DNA of 64,000 nt from Amyloporia xantha (GCA_036971615.1 JAYKKR010000002.1:496001-560000), one strand, 5' to 3'. Positions 44,525 through 58,000 are shown, numbered from the stretch's first letter. Notes: a model not told the origin generated them from the sequence alone. Numbers and translations are program-made.

Positions 44525-47500
44525 CTCGAAGTCCCCTCGGCAAATGCAGATCACTTCTGATCTCCTCTCAACCTTTCCGCCCTCGCGCACTGTTTCTCTT
44601 GTCACATCTTTGACAGCCGATCGGTTCAATCCGTCCATCGGCTCCCTGCGTCACTTCCAACTAGTTACTAAAGCATGCATGCATCACAGATGGAATGACG
44701 TGGCAATGCTCCACAAGGCTTCTCGACACCGTGCATGGCTGTCAGGCCGGTGAACGGAATTACTCCCGAAGGGAAACCGTGTAGTGGAGATCACGGCGAC
44801 GGCCATCATTATACGCCTCGCCTACGTTTCTACAAAGGGAACCATTGCCTGGTGCACGTTCGCTTACTCTGTATGCTTGTCTTTTCCTGGTTGATCTATT
44901 CCCGTCGTTCGGTAGTTGTTTAAGTTCTGTACAATATAAAATTCCGTTCCTTATGAGACTTGTTTCACAGCATCTATTCGGGTGTCTCTAGTTACTTCTG
45001 GTGTATGTTTCATTTTCATCGGACTTTTACTGTATGTTTGACAGTTTGCAATTCATAGCTACGTACATGTAGATTCTCTCTACGATGCCAAATGTACGGA
45101 CATTGGTATTTATACCCGATGGGTGGATATGGGTGCAGACTCGCTCCTACAAGTCATTCAAGCGTTTCCGCGTCTGTCCTGCGCCACGGTCCTACCAATT
45201 CTGAACGGGACCGATCTTCAGAGAGATGTCGACATGTCAGAAACATGCAAGATATATAAATGCTACGACCAGAACGAACCCTGAGAGAAGAGACAGTCGT
45301 CGGAGATACCAGGACGCACGAAATGGAGGCCGCGGAACGGCACACTATCTGGTAGTGCCTCCACAATCGCACACCATATCAATGACTCTAGGGAACGAGG
45401 AGTAGATGAACGGCTTGAGGATGCGGTGCTCGTTAGTCGGGAGCAATCATGCGGATGACTATCTCGAGGGACGGATCGCATACAAGAATATGGGAGACGT
45501 GGTTTTCCGATTGCAATCCATACGGGCGATGACGATGAATACAGGGGATGCCGTCAGATCTCAGAACCTATGCAGTACTTTGTACGGTGGATGCGCGTCG
45601 TGCCTAGGACGCAGCCCCAGACAGCCGAATAGAGATCGGACATCGAGAAGGACGGACATACATAGCTCTGACTCGAGTCGCTGACCAGGCAGACTACACA
45701 CGAGCAGTGACGGTGCGCATCGAGCAACTCGCTGGAATATAACAAATCAAGAAGGATGACTCTTCTGAGGATCGCAGCACTGTGTGTGGTGGGGAGGCAG
45801 AGTGTGTAAAGCGATGCAGTCGGCACGATGCCAGGCGTGCGGCGCTCAGGAAGATTAAAGCATATATGCACCGTAGATGCAACCGGTAACATAGGGGGTA
45901 CGGATATATCTGGTCACGTACTTACTCACTGCCGATACAAGCGTGCTCTGTGGGTGTGCAGTTGGAGGTCGCTCTTGCCAAGGTGATGTCTTCTTTTGAA
46001 AGAATGACGGCTCCATTGCAGCCTTGAGGTGAGAAATACGACGACACATACAAATATGAATGTATAGATACGAACTCCAAAGAGAGAACATACCGACGAG
46101 TAAAAGAAAAAGAAGGTGCTGCAAAAAGAAGGCGCTGCGGAGCCGATGACACTTGGGAGACATTTGGAGGAACAAACTGACAATCAGGATGAAGCCGACA
46201 GCTTCAGACCTGTGGATATGACGGCGTTGAAGGTCTCGGTCTGTTCAAGTATTCCTAACGAGCTTGGTGTGGCTTCTCATGCTCATCATAGGACAGCGGC
46301 CTTTGATAAGATATTGAGTGGTGGTCTTCTTGACCAATTGGCTAGGGCATATGACAATGCGAGATAACAAGAGCGCGCATTGTCGAAAGAAATGGAAGAG
46401 AGGTCACGAGAGGACGCGGATATCAGCCGCAGTGAATCCTCCGACGCAGCGATCGAGCCAACGGCGCGTTCGGGGAGTGCTCGCTGCTGGTGTTGTGCAG
46501 GGCATGAGAGCAGAGGGAGTGTACAGGAGTGACCCAATGGGGCTTACAGAGTACTTCCATGGCATCGCAGCGTGAATTTAAGATAGTTATCTCAGGCGAA
46601 TGCGCGGGCAGTGTTAGAGCTCGAGTCCCTTGGCAGAAAGAGAAATGCAAAATGGCATCGTCACGATCGGCATGATCGGGGACCACGTGTTGCACCGACG
46701 GGCGTCGGTCGTCGTGGCTGGTAGTCCACCGCTGTGTCCTCTCGCTCTGTGCTGCTCATGTCTAGCTATATCTCCCTCGAGCCTCCCTTTCTGTCCTCTG
46801 ACTCGACGGCTTGATCATTTTCTGCTCGTCTGCACGTGGCCTGGACGTCGACCTCGGTGCTGAATCTCTTGACGCTGCCATGACCCATCACGTACCCCGA
46901 CGTCTGCTGCTTCTCATGTCTCTATTCCTTTATGTCCGCAGACGCTTCGCCCCTCTTCTTCCTCCTACAGCCCGTTCATTCTCCTGCTCTGGCCTACGTG
47001 GTTTCATGCCTTGATCCAGCTGTTGGTCCATTGCTAGTCTTGTCCTCTTCTCGTCGTGACTTTGTACTGTCTACCTACGTTCCGTTCCCCTGCTCAGTCT
47101 CATGCTCGCATATCGTCTCATGCTTTGAGTATTCCCTGAAAATTCATACTTGTGCTCCTAGACCTATCCGTTCACGCGATACTCTGGTCACCTCGTTGTA
47201 ACCGATCATCGGCGTATGGCTGTCGCATAGGACTGGATTTTGTTTTGCAGTCTCCGGCACTCGTTCGGATGTGATCACGGTCTGCGTCAGAGGAAATGGA
47301 CCTCGCTTCCTTCGCATATATTACGGTGGATGGAAGGCGCTCTCCTCATATCAGCAGCAAATCAAACCATCGCTTTCTCCGTGTCGTGCGGCATATACAA
47401 TACGCTTTGCATGCCAGGTATGTATGTGACAAGGAACGTACGTGAAGGAGTGGGGGCCAGCAGCTCCCATAGGATGACACAGTGAATCGAGCGAAGGTAA

Positions 47501-47705
47501 TTGAGGCTGGACTATGTACGCGGTTTCCAGTGCATGCGAATTCCTAGCACGCTAGAGGGACCAAGCATGGTGTGGTGGCTCAGTCAATGGAGGATGCCGT
47601 CGGCCTAACCTGATATCTTTCTGCAAATCGGACTCCTCTACCATTGCCTCTACCGGACGAGTCTCGAACGAGGGTGGCAGACCACGAACGTTGCTCAAAC
47701 ATCGT
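44525..47705. other. 3.2-kb stretch without a supported gene
   Basis: The first 180 bases match the downstream flank of the F-box gene at 62405. Further on are many frames of 60-110 codons on both strands without motifs. On the minus strand, splice-like borders flank a small exon at about 46025-45930 (reading CNGAVILSKEDITLARATSN), but I could not build a convincing gene around it. Confidence 0.4.
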
Positions 47706-47715
47706 ATCGTCCGTG

Positions 47716-47750
<35 letters not shown>

Positions 47751-47751
<1 letters not shown>

Positions 47752-48213
47752 TCTCCATTTATTGTCCGCGAGGGCAGCGCCCTATGTAGACAGTATGTAC
47801 GGTGATAGCTACGGGTGTATGTAATATAGTCGGAGCAAAAAACATTAGGCACATGTCGGGTTGCCCCTTCAAAATGCCCGGGAGACGAGTGTGGCGCTGT
47901 AAATGAGGATTGAGAAATAAAGTGAATAAACATGAATACAAAAGTTAGTATTGTATAGTAACGGCGCATGAGCGGCGGACTCGTAGCGGCCGACCCTGGC
48001 CATCGAAGGCAAGAGGCAGGGTTCTAAACCCACTGCTCGGAGTGCCTGGCAGCTCCTGACCGTTGGTTCTTAGCTAGTGGGAAGCCGGCCAGTGGTCCTC
48101 CACTGGCCGTCGAAACTCCCCCCACCCCTGGGTAGGCGACTACGCGCTCATGCGTCGTGGTACATCATTTAATAAAGGGAGAAGTCGTAAGGTATAGATG
48201 TGGGTTACCGCTG
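47751..48213 (-). other. LINE 3' untranslated region with stem-loop
   Basis: It follows the restored ORF2 stop at 48216-48214. It contains a perfect 10-bp stem (CGGCCAGTGG with a 4-base loop) at 48086-48109. A wider inverted pair with core CGCATGAGCG lies at about 47965 and 48155. Such structures may be the site recognised by the reverse transcriptase. Confidence 0.6.
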
Positions 48214-48282
48214 TCAGTGGCGGGGGGTAGGGCCACCGCCGGTCGCCGCGCAGCGGCGACTTTGTCGTTTCGTGTGAGTCGC
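48214..48282 (-). pseudogene. LINE ORF2, last codons beyond the Plavaka insertion
   Basis: Joining 55034 to 48282 keeps ORF2 in frame: PEPK continues with ATHTKRQSRRCAATGGGP and reaches TGA at 48216-48214. Part of it forms a GTCGCCGC/GCGGCGAC hairpin at 48242-48260. Confidence 0.75.
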
Positions 48283-48778
48283 CTCATCAGCAAAACGGCG
48301 AGTCGTCTGAACTATCTGAGAGGTCTGAGTCAGACCGTCTCAGAGCGTAAGTCTTAAGTTGACCGGTTCTTACCCAGAACGCACCTGCGGGATTAAGATG
48401 GCTAGGACTTATTTCAGCTCCCGATCAGACCGCTCAGTGATATAACCAGCTTTCGTCAGATTGGTACATTTTCGTTCAGACAGTTATTCAGACGGTATGA
48501 AAACATCAAATACGTGTATTCAGGATCAATGGCTGTAGCTATATACAATAAAAATAATTATATACAAAAATGCAGATATAATGATGTCTATCGATTCATA
48601 GGCACGCGATAACGAGACTGAGGCCAAAGTCCTAAGAGAGTGATGCAAGGGCCGCACGGGGTATAGTCCAACTTCGGTGAATAGCGGCATCTGATTTGAC
48701 GAGAATGATTGTGAACCTAGCACTAGACGTCAGAACATGCAGTCTGTAGATCCATCTGAAGTGACGGTGCCTATACCT

Positions 48779-50798
48779 TCAGTTTTCGGCATCATCAGAC
48801 ATCTCTGGCTCGGTGTCTGAGTCTTGAATACATTCTCGATCATCTTCAGCGGCCTCTCCATCACCAACCTCGCCGGCAGCTAAAGGGCTCTGCATGTCGC
48901 CATACCACTCCGCGGCATCGAGGATCTTGGCCCACGTCGATTCCTTGAGGTCAATAGTTGAATTGAGATAATGAGTCGCCGAGGTGCCATACTTGTCTTG
49001 CGAGAATCGGTCGTCGGGTTTCTTGAAGGAGCCAGTCGAATATGTCCTCAGTGCACGCTCAACCTGTATTTGAAGATGTTCAGTTGTGCGCAACATGATC
49101 AGAATTAATACAGAGAGACTGACCGCAGCGAGAGAGAATGCAAGAGCAGCATAGGGATAGTCTGATTCATCGGCCTTCCGTGCAGTCACAGCAAAATGAT
49201 ATCCAAGTGTCCGAGTGATATAGTCGGCTTGGAATATACCAACAGGTTTGCACTGTCAAGAAGAAGAAGAGTTAGAGAGCACCGACCATCCAAATCATGA
49301 ACATACAGCGCCGTTTTCGGCGATCTTGCCGCCAGCATAGCGGAAAGGTAAACCAGGGCCAAGGGCATATTTGACCCAGTCAGCCTTGGCCTGCGCGTCG
49401 GGGAAGAGCTTCTCGGACTCATCCATGAAAGAGGCAACGGCATCGATCGCAGTTTTCCCGAAACCGGCGCGCCACTCGTAGATCTTTTGCAATGTCTACG
49501 AGTGAGTGATTAGAATTAACAGTCAATCGGGTGGAAGCTATCATGATGAAGAACTTACTAGCTTGTAGATAACATCATGTACGAGAATGATTATCTCCAA
49601 TTCCGGGAATACTTCTTGGAACAGGCGCCGCACCAAACCGAGGAGATCAATACCATATAACGACCATAGATGCAGCGAGACGTCGCCAAGAAACTTTAGT
49701 ACGCGCGGGATGTACATAAACCGCCAACGGCCCATAAGCTCGCTAGGAATCGGCAAGTCTGCGTTGGTGTACTTGCGACGGGGACGACGGCCGGAAGCAG
49801 CTACCGTCGAACCACCACCCGGGGGACCCTCCGGATCGTCAGGTGCACCCGCGGTTTTATAAATCTGTACCACGCCCTGGGAGATTCAGTCATTTCAGTT
49901 GGTTTTACCTAGATAGACATGTCTATACTCACCTGTACAGTATTCCGCGCCTGCACGGTTCGCCCTTCTTGTGTAGGACGCACGGCAACCTCTGCGATAC
50001 GGCTGCGCATATCTGGATGGTCGGCTGTGGAATCAGCAGGGATATGGTGTGCGGCAGATTCAGCCCCCGTTGCAAATGCAACAGACGCTACAGGAGGTTT
50101 ATCGTCCTGGCGACTCGGAGCGGACCTCGCCGGTGGAGGAACCCAGCTCTTGCGCAGACCAGAGGGGTGCAACGGCTTGGCTTTCTTGGGGCTACACCAA
50201 ATTCTGTGAGTGCATATATGTACAATGGAGATTAAGGACGTACCCCTCAGCATTAACGTTCCCAGAGGCCTTGCGCTTCGTACTCTTGGTGGTCTCTGTG
50301 GAGGGCGTGTTGACACGTGCACGTGCCTTATGGGACACGTCTAGCGCTTCCATCTGACTGCGCGCCGCGACAATGTCTGAACGCGCCAACTTGGTGCTCT
50401 TGCGGCGACCTTTCTTCTTGCTGCTGCCCTCGTCAATGTCCTTGTCATCTGCCTCACCGTTTCCATCTGACTCTACGTCAGTGTCAACGACCGCTGTGGA
50501 AGCCTCGACACAGAAGCAACATCAGCTGAAAGTTCAAGAATCGATCGATGTGACAAATACATACCTCTGTAGCGTCTTTACGAGCCAGCTCGGCCTCAAG
50601 CTCCGCGATGCGCTGGGCAATGGCTACTCTGTTTGAGGTCTCACCTGCTTCTCGTGCTTTCATCCGCTCACGATCCGCCTCGATCTGTGCAGCTGTGCGC
50701 CGCGGCTTCCGACCCTCTGCTTCAAGACCGGCCAGAGCACGGTAATTCGGCTGGGTGGTCGGGTCGGCAGAAGTGGTTGAACGCGTACCGTATGCCAT
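48779..50798 (-). CDS. Plavaka B partner protein (second ORF)
   Basis: It starts MAYGTRSTTSADPTTQPNY. A coiled-coil-like segment (QRIAELEAELARKDATE) is followed by basic and acidic disordered exons (GSSKKKGRRKSTKLARSD), then a globular part: PSELMGRWRFMYIPRVLKF, the block LQKIYEWRAGFGKTAIDAV shared with the Plavaka A partner, and DAAEWYGDM near the acidic C-terminus ending SDDAEN. I count about seven introns with GT-AG borders and see no stop in the exons. It shares a short intergenic promoter with the transposase. Role unknown. Confidence 0.7.
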
Positions 50799-51322
50799 AC
50801 TGGATAGAGATGAGTTTACGAAGCTAAGGAGTGTGATTCGACAACTGATGGAATGAACGAGTGGAAGGTTCCCAAGTCCAGTCTAGCAATGTCTGGAAGT
50901 TGGGGAAAGGAATGAGCTTGAGCCGTGGAACATGAAGGTCTTATAAACATGTTGGTGGATTAGTTGTGGTGAGTCTGACATGAGGAATGTGTCATTTCAG
51001 CAGGTACTGACGTTTGTAAAACCAGCATGACATTATAGATGACAGAATTTTGTGGAGGGTATGTGGCTCAGTGAGGTGATGGTGGTGCATTGGCGAGGGA
51101 AAAAATGAAGGGGTGTGATAGCGGAATCGACCGGTAGAGCAGGATCGGGCCCGCCGCAATTTTCATTCACCCAGACAACTAGATTGCACCTGGCCCGTGC
51201 GCACGCGTCGCCCCTCGTGCGCGAAGTGCACTGCGACGGAAGTTATGTATTTTTGTTTGAATTGAAACTTTGCTGCTATCCAAGCTTCCTCTGGACGTCT
51301 GGTCTCCCCCGCGCAAGTGAGT

Positions 51323-54300
51323 ATGCCTATTAACCTGGCGCAGCGACGCCGAAAGCATGCGGCCCTACGCTTTCAATGTCCGGCATGTGAACGCACATTT
51401 CGCAATGCATCGGGGCGTACCCAGCACCACAACGCCATGCACAGCGGGCTTCAGCATCCAACAGCTGTGGCAGCCGTGACCTCTTCGACTCAGTCGGGCA
51501 GCCAATCCATGTCTGCACACCCCCATGGCGAAGCTCAAAACAATTTTCAGGCCCGTAAATCAGAAGGTGTACACCGTCAAGTGCACCCCCTTATTAACGG
51601 TAAGTGGCATATTTGCTTGTGTACTTCGTCTTCCACAACAGCAGGCTAATATGCAATGTCTGGTCCATCGGTAGGCCGTCCCTGCACGCAAGATGGCGAA
51701 TATCTACCTCTAGGATCACCACCTCCGCCGCAGACCCAAACCGATCCTCACGACTGGACTCCGTATAACAATCGCATTGAATTTGAGCTAGCGGAATTCT
51801 TGTTCAAATCGACGCAGATGCCGCAGCCGAAGATCAACGTTCTTATGGATCTCTGGGCAGCTTCGACTTTGCAAGATGGACGCTCTCCTCCGTTCGCAGA
51901 CTACAAGGACTTGCATTCGGTGATCGACTCTACTCCACTAGGTGATGTCCCATGGCAGTCATTTACAGTACACTACACTGGACCTGTTCCTGATGGTGAA
52001 GTACCAACATGGATGAGCGCGGAGCACGAGATTTGGTTTCGTGATCCTCGCGTTATGATCCTGAATATGCTTGGTAATGTCGACTTTGATGGCGAGTTCG
52101 ATACGGCACCGTATCGGGAGTTTGATTCAGAAGGAAGGCGTCAGTATACAAACCTTATGTCAGGGAACTGGGCGTGGAGACAAGCGGTATGCTATGTGTC
52201 GTCTACAGCTAATTCTTTCCAGCATGCTCACTTTGATCCTCAGGACGAGATCTCCCGTGATGAAGACACACATGGTGCCATGTTTGTTCCAGTGGTTCTC
52301 GGTAGTGACAAGACTACCGTTTCAGTCGCAACAGGGCAAACCGACTATTACCCTCTTTATCTCTCAGACGGAAATGTGTTCAATGGCGTGCGTCGAGCTC
52401 ATCGTGATGCGGTCTCCGTTGTCGCGTTTTTAGCCATACCTAAAGGTGCGTGCTAAGAACAGTGATAAGGCTTTAATATCAACATTTGCTATTGTTAGCT
52501 GAACGCAAGGATGCTGACACGGATGACTACCGTACCTTTCGCCGGCAGTTATTCCACACAAGTGTCGCCTTCATCCTTGATGCGCTACGACCTGGCATGT
52601 CAAAACCCGAGATTGCGCGCTGTCCAGATGGCCACTTCCGACGAGTAATTTATGGCATTGCGCCATATATCGCGGATTACCCAGAACAAGCTCTGGTGTC
52701 CTGTATAGTACAGGGCTGGTGTCCGACGTGAGTACATTGCAATCTAAGTAGTACCTGTTTCGTCACCCCTAATATGTTCATATGTAGCTGTTTACAACAT
52801 CGAGATAATCTTGACAGCCCGATACCTGATGGCCGACGATCACGAGAGCATACTGAGGAGCTCATGCGGGCATTCGATCCAGGGACATTATGGCATGACT
52901 ACGGGCTAGTTGCGAATGTTATAGTAAGTATCATTTCCCAATCAGTGCACTGCTCATACTTATCATTTTGTAGCCATTCACGAGCAATTTCCCCCGAGCC
53001 GACATCCATGAGCTGCTTTCAGGTGATCTCCTTCATCAAGTTATCAAGGGATCATTCAAGGACCATCTTGTCACTTGGGTCGGCCTGTATCTCATTCAGA
53101 CGCATGGTGAATCACGAGGGAATACAATGCTCGATCAGATTGACCGAAGGTACATTCATGTCACTCTAGACAGGACGTGTGAACAACGCTGAAGGTCCGC
53201 ATGGTACTACATGTGTTGAATGACAGAATAGCAGCTGCACCCCCATTTCCAGGCCTACGACGTTTTCCCCAAGGGCGAGACTTCAAGCAGTGGACGGGTG
53301 ACGACTCAAAGGCATTGATGAAGGTCCGTTTCCTCTGAATATCAGATCCCTTCGGTCCCCTGATCCAATCCTCAATGCTACTGTGCTCTTTCCATTCAGG
53401 TCTATCTTCCCGCAATCCAAGGTCTGGTACCGCCTCGTATGGTTCGCGCCATCAGTGCTTTTTTAGAATTCTGCTATCTTGTTCGGCGAGCTGTCCAGAC
53501 TGAAAAGACCATACTCCAAATCGAAAACGCACTCGCTGACTTCCATTCCCACCGGGAAGTCTTCCGTGAGACCGGCGTCCGACCTACCCGTTTCTCAATG
53601 CCCCGACAGCACTCTCTTGATCACTACGCGCGTCACATCCGCAACCACGGCGCACCTAACGGCCTTTGTTCTTCGATTACCGAGCGAAACACATCAAGGC
53701 TGTTAAGGAGCCGTGGCGCCGCTCAAGTCGCTTCGATGCGCTGGGCCAAATGCTTCTCACAAACCAGCGACTGGACAAGCTTGCGGCTTCTCGTGTTGAC
53801 TTTACAGCAAGGGGTATGCTTCACGGCACATGCCTCTCAGAGGCACTTGCTGCCTGGCTTGGGACTCTCGGAGAAAACGACGAAGATCAAGCCAGTGTCA
53901 GTGAGATTAGGGATCAGGGTGAGGAACATGCAGACGGCGAGGTTGATGGAGACGAGGGATGCGAAGACGATGATGGCAACGAGGAGGAGTTTGGGCTTGT
54001 TGACGGCCCGCACATTGATGGCGAGGTCACAATGGCACGCCGATCAGGTGCGTTCTCACTCATGGGACTATGGTGCATACGACATTATTCAATCTTAATT
54101 TGGTATCACAGTGCCAAGATCTCCGCGCACACTTGAGGCCCTGGGTATTCATATTCACACTCCCCACCTCCCCGCCCTTGTCGCTCGTTGCCTTTTTGCA
54201 GCAGCTCATCCTGAGGAACCTCTACCAGATGACAACGATCTTCCAGTTTGCGACGCCAGCCATGTTCAAGTATTCCACTCTGCGGTGGCAACATACTATG

Positions 54301-54764
54301 CACCAAGTGACTTGTCGGGTGTTGGCGGCATGCATCGCGAACGTATTCGTGCAACTCCGACTTGGCGGGGAGGACCTCCCCGTTACGACTGTGTCTATAT
54401 CAGCAAGGACCCTTCTCAGGACGGTTTCCGTGGCCTATTTGTTGGGCGGGTACGGCTCTTCTTTTCGTTTCGATTAGACGATTGCATGGTAGATTGTGCA
54501 CTCGTTGAGGAGTTCTCAGCAGTAGGCGATGAGCCCGATGAAGAAACCGGGATGTGGGTTGTCACACCCGATCTTGACTTCGATGGCAGCCGTACCACTT
54601 CGGTCATTCTCATTGACAGCATCTTACGCGCAGCGCATCTTATTGGGGTTGCAGGCGAGTATATTCTACCCCGTAATTTTCATTTTTCGGACTCCCTCGA
54701 TGCATTCGAGGCATTCTATGTTAATAAGTACGCCGATCATCATGCTCATGAGATTGCATTCTGA
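51323..54764 (+). pseudogene. Plavaka-family transposase B, one frameshift
   Basis: It starts MPINLAQRRRKHAALRF with a C2H2 finger (CPACERTF...HHNAMH). Core blocks: DWTPYNNRIEFELAEFL (about 51.76 kb), VLGSDKTTVSVATG (about 52.3 kb), DGHFRRVIYGIAPYIADYPE (about 52.65 kb), RRSREHTEELMRAFDPGTL (about 52.84 kb), FPRADIHELLSGDLLHQ (about 53.0 kb), LCSSIT (about 53.67 kb), then WRRSSRFDALGQMLLTNQRL in another frame. One base is missing at about 53685, right after the candidate catalytic Glu codon. The C-terminal exon ends NKYADHHAHEIAF at 54764. Apart from this frameshift the gene is complete, so it is recently dead or a sequencing slip. It has no long acidic exons like those in transposase A. Confidence 0.8.
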
Positions 54765-55033
54765 GCTTGGACCTTCACTACGAAATATCATGTATAACTT
54801 GCTCAAATATATCAGTTCTGGTTGGACACTTTTGATGTATGACGTTCACTTATTGGTCTGTGTTTTCTTCAATTCGGATGCTCAACTGAGAGCATATGAA
54901 CGGTCTTACCGATCAACTGAGTGAAATGTGCTGAAAATGGTCAGGTGATTCAGACGACATTCAGACGTATAGTACATTTTAGGCATAATTCAGACGTCTC
55001 AGGCTAAAAAGTCAAATCGCTGTTTTGCTGATG

Positions 55034-58000
55034 CTTAGGTTCGGGGTCTGCCGCTCCCGCGTCTGGAATCTCCAATGAAGTTCCGAACGTAGAGGCAAAA
55101 CGTCCAGTTGCATGAATAAATTTGAAAAGGGGTCGGGTGGCTTTGGGGTTGGAGAGTAGAGTGCGGATTGAGTGCGCAGCCCTCCCAATCTCTCGTTCAA
55201 GCGCCGTGCGCTGCGTGTGGTAAGTCGGGCATTCGAGGAGATAGTGACGAACGGATTCGGGCTGTTGGAGGCAAGTCGGGCATCGGCTGCTGTCAGTCTT
55301 CCGAAGGCGGTGGAGGTGCTGTTGAAGGGGTACGTGACCGGTTCGTAGCTGGAAGAGGAGGCTTGCGTGGCGTCGCGGCAGCGCCGCGACAAGCATGGCA
55401 AACTTCTTCGAGGGTAGCGAAGGATCGATTCGTTCCAGTTTTGCATAACGGGGCGACGCTAGCCAGATCGCACGGGCGGCGGCCTGAATGCGGGCCAAAC
55501 CAAGCTGTCGCACCTTGGATACTGAGATCGGTAGAGGCTTGAGCAGGCACCGCGGTAGTTTTTCCCATTCGCTCGAATCTCCTTGCGCCGCCCGCTTGGC
55601 CTCCTCATCCGCGCGTTCATTTCCCTCGATGCCCTCGTGTCCAGGGACCCAGCGTACCGTTAACCGGGCGCCGGAGTGTCGGACAAGTAGTCTGTCTACT
55701 TGCTTGTGGAGCATGTCGAGCAGGTAGTGTCCCGCATTGCACTTCCTTGTTTGTGACGCCATGATGCACGCAACGTTGTCGGCGCCGCAGGATGCAGTGG
55801 ATAGGCTGAGTTCCCGAATCAGTAGTTCAACTCCAAGAATTAGACCAATCAGCTCAGCTTCATAAACCGTGTGCTCCTCTGATGTTCCTAGGTGGAATCG
55901 GAGGATTCTCACTTCGCCGTATTGCCGGCCCGGCCTGATCAGCACTGCTGAGGCCCCTACCCCGCCGTCGATGTCTGATCCATCTGTATAGATGCGGATC
56001 CCCGGCTTTGCCACCCAGACTGCCTCCTCCTCGATGGCTGCTTCTTTTCCGCTCACAATGGATGTGCCAAAACACGGTTGCCACGATGGGTGAAAGCGTT
56101 GCGCTGTGATAGTCTCAATGGAAGAAGGCTGGAGCTGATAGGCTTCGAAGATCTCGTGGAGCGGGGAGCGGTGTCTCTTGACATATCGTGTAGCCTTCTT
56201 AATGTGCTTGTGTAACGGATGGGTGGCAGGGAGGGTACAAAGACGGGTCGCAGCACGAAAAATGGTCTTGTCAGCAAGGAGGTGGAAGGGAGGTAGGTTC
56301 GCATGAGCGTCGAGGACGTCTGAGGCTGTCGTACGCATGGCTCCCATGATCATGAGTCCTGCCTGGCGTTGCACTCGGGCCAGCTTTCTGATCATTCCGA
56401 CGGAGCCATACCGTTTCTTCCTACCTGGAATGGAACGTTGCGGGGTCAGCCATACGTCCGCAGCGTATAGCATTGCCGGGACTGCAATCGCCGTATATAA
56501 CTGCTTCATATACCGCGAGGAGACACCTTTTGAGGGCCGTGCAAGACGACCGAATTGCGCAACCCAGGTAGTTCCTTTTCTGAGCGCATAGTTGGCCTGT
56601 TCCTGAAATCTGAGGCTGCGATCAACATGCACTCCGAGAAACTTCACGGATTTGGATGGGTTTATTGTTCCATTTTCCAGCTGTAAGATGGGCCCTAGGC
56701 CCGATTTACGACGTGAGTCAGCATTCAGTAGCGCAAGTTTGGGAATGGAAAACTTAGAGTTGTGCGTGATGGACCAATGGTTGGCCCCGTCCTCCCGTTC
56801 CATAAATTCACGCAGCTTCCGATGTGTGTCTTCATATGTCTTCCCAGTTGCAATCACTGAAACATCGTCAATGTAGCCAAGTGCCAGTTCGTTCTCCTCT
56901 TTCCGTGCGCACTGGAGGAGGCCAGCATTGTAGATCATGTACAAGATCACAGAGAGAGGGCACCCCTGATCAATGCCACTAAACAGCTCAAAGAGTTCCG
57001 AAACGAAATCATCGAACATGAGTCGTGTCTTACGGCCTGTCATTTTGAGCCGGATCCAGTCCACGATTGTTTTCGGGATCCCCATTTGGCGCATGTTGTG
57101 AAGGAGACGCTCCGGCACTGCACTGGGGAAGGCCGCTTCAACATCGAGGAAGAGAATGGAAACCACATTACCAGATCTCCACGCATCCTTTATTGTTTTG
57201 ACCATCAGGTGCAGGGAGTCAGTTGTTGTTCGGCCGGGCCGACCTCCAAAGTGGTGTTTGGGCAGGAGATCATTGACTTCAAGTTCAAAGGTCATCGTCT
57301 CAGCAACACAGGAGGAGAGGATCTTCCCAATACAGTTCATGAGAGCGATTGGTCGGTAAGACTTTGCAACAGAATAGTCCTCTCTTCCAGGCTTCTGCAG
57401 GACAACCGTGTTGGATACCTTCCATGCCTCAGGGTAGTATTTCAGTTTGAATGTTGCCCGGAAAAGTCGACCTAGAAATGGAAGCAGTAGGTCAATACAC
57501 CGCTTATATACTTCGTTTGGGACCCCATCTGGGCCTGGTGCACGGAATTCCTTGAGGCGCTGGACAACGAGGCGTATCTGCGAGTCGGTTATCTCATCGA
57601 AGAAGAATGCAGAGGGTGGATACTCAGCATCATCGAATACTGTCTGCACATCACCTGCGGATGGGAAAAAGCAGTTGTACAGGATCTTGCTTTTCTCTTC
57701 GTTGTCAGCAGCAGGGGTCCCCTTCTTGTTAGGGTCCTGTAATGGAGGTACCCGCGTCTTTCCACCGTCTGAGGAGCCACCCCGAATATATTTGCTGATC
57801 GTCCAGACTGACTTCATATCCGCATTGTCCAGCCAGGCCTCCCAGTGCTCTTTCTTTGCCATGCGAATCTTGTCGCCGTAGCGGTTGCGGGCCCACTTGT
57901 ACTCCTTGTGCACTGGGTGTTCTGGGAAGGAACGTAGCTGGTATGAGTGACTACCCAATCTGTTTACCTGTCTCCGTAAGCCGTCCAGCTCCTTCGACCA

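Larger units (their letters stand above)
48285..55033. mobile_element. Plavaka-type DNA transposon B (6.7 kb)
   Basis: Ends are CATCAGCAAAAC at 48285 and GTTTTGCTGATG ending at 55033. The flanking CT (48283-48284 and 55034-55035) fits a two-base target duplication. Subterminal regions hold repeated GTCTGA words in inverted orientation at the two ends. It carries the partner gene on the minus strand and the transposase on the plus strand, head to head as in Plavaka A. It lies inside the end of LINE ORF2. Confidence 0.88.

Noticed and set aside
48019..48031. tRNA-like B box (ggttctaaacc) suggesting a tRNA or SINE
   Set aside because: The flanking bases do not form a T arm, no A box stands at the right distance, and the stretch is explained as the LINE 3' untranslated region.
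55004..55033. LINE ORF2 ending at 55004 (QQNSDLTF)
   Set aside because: These codons lie in the Plavaka B terminal repeat; the in-frame continuation is at 48282-48214.
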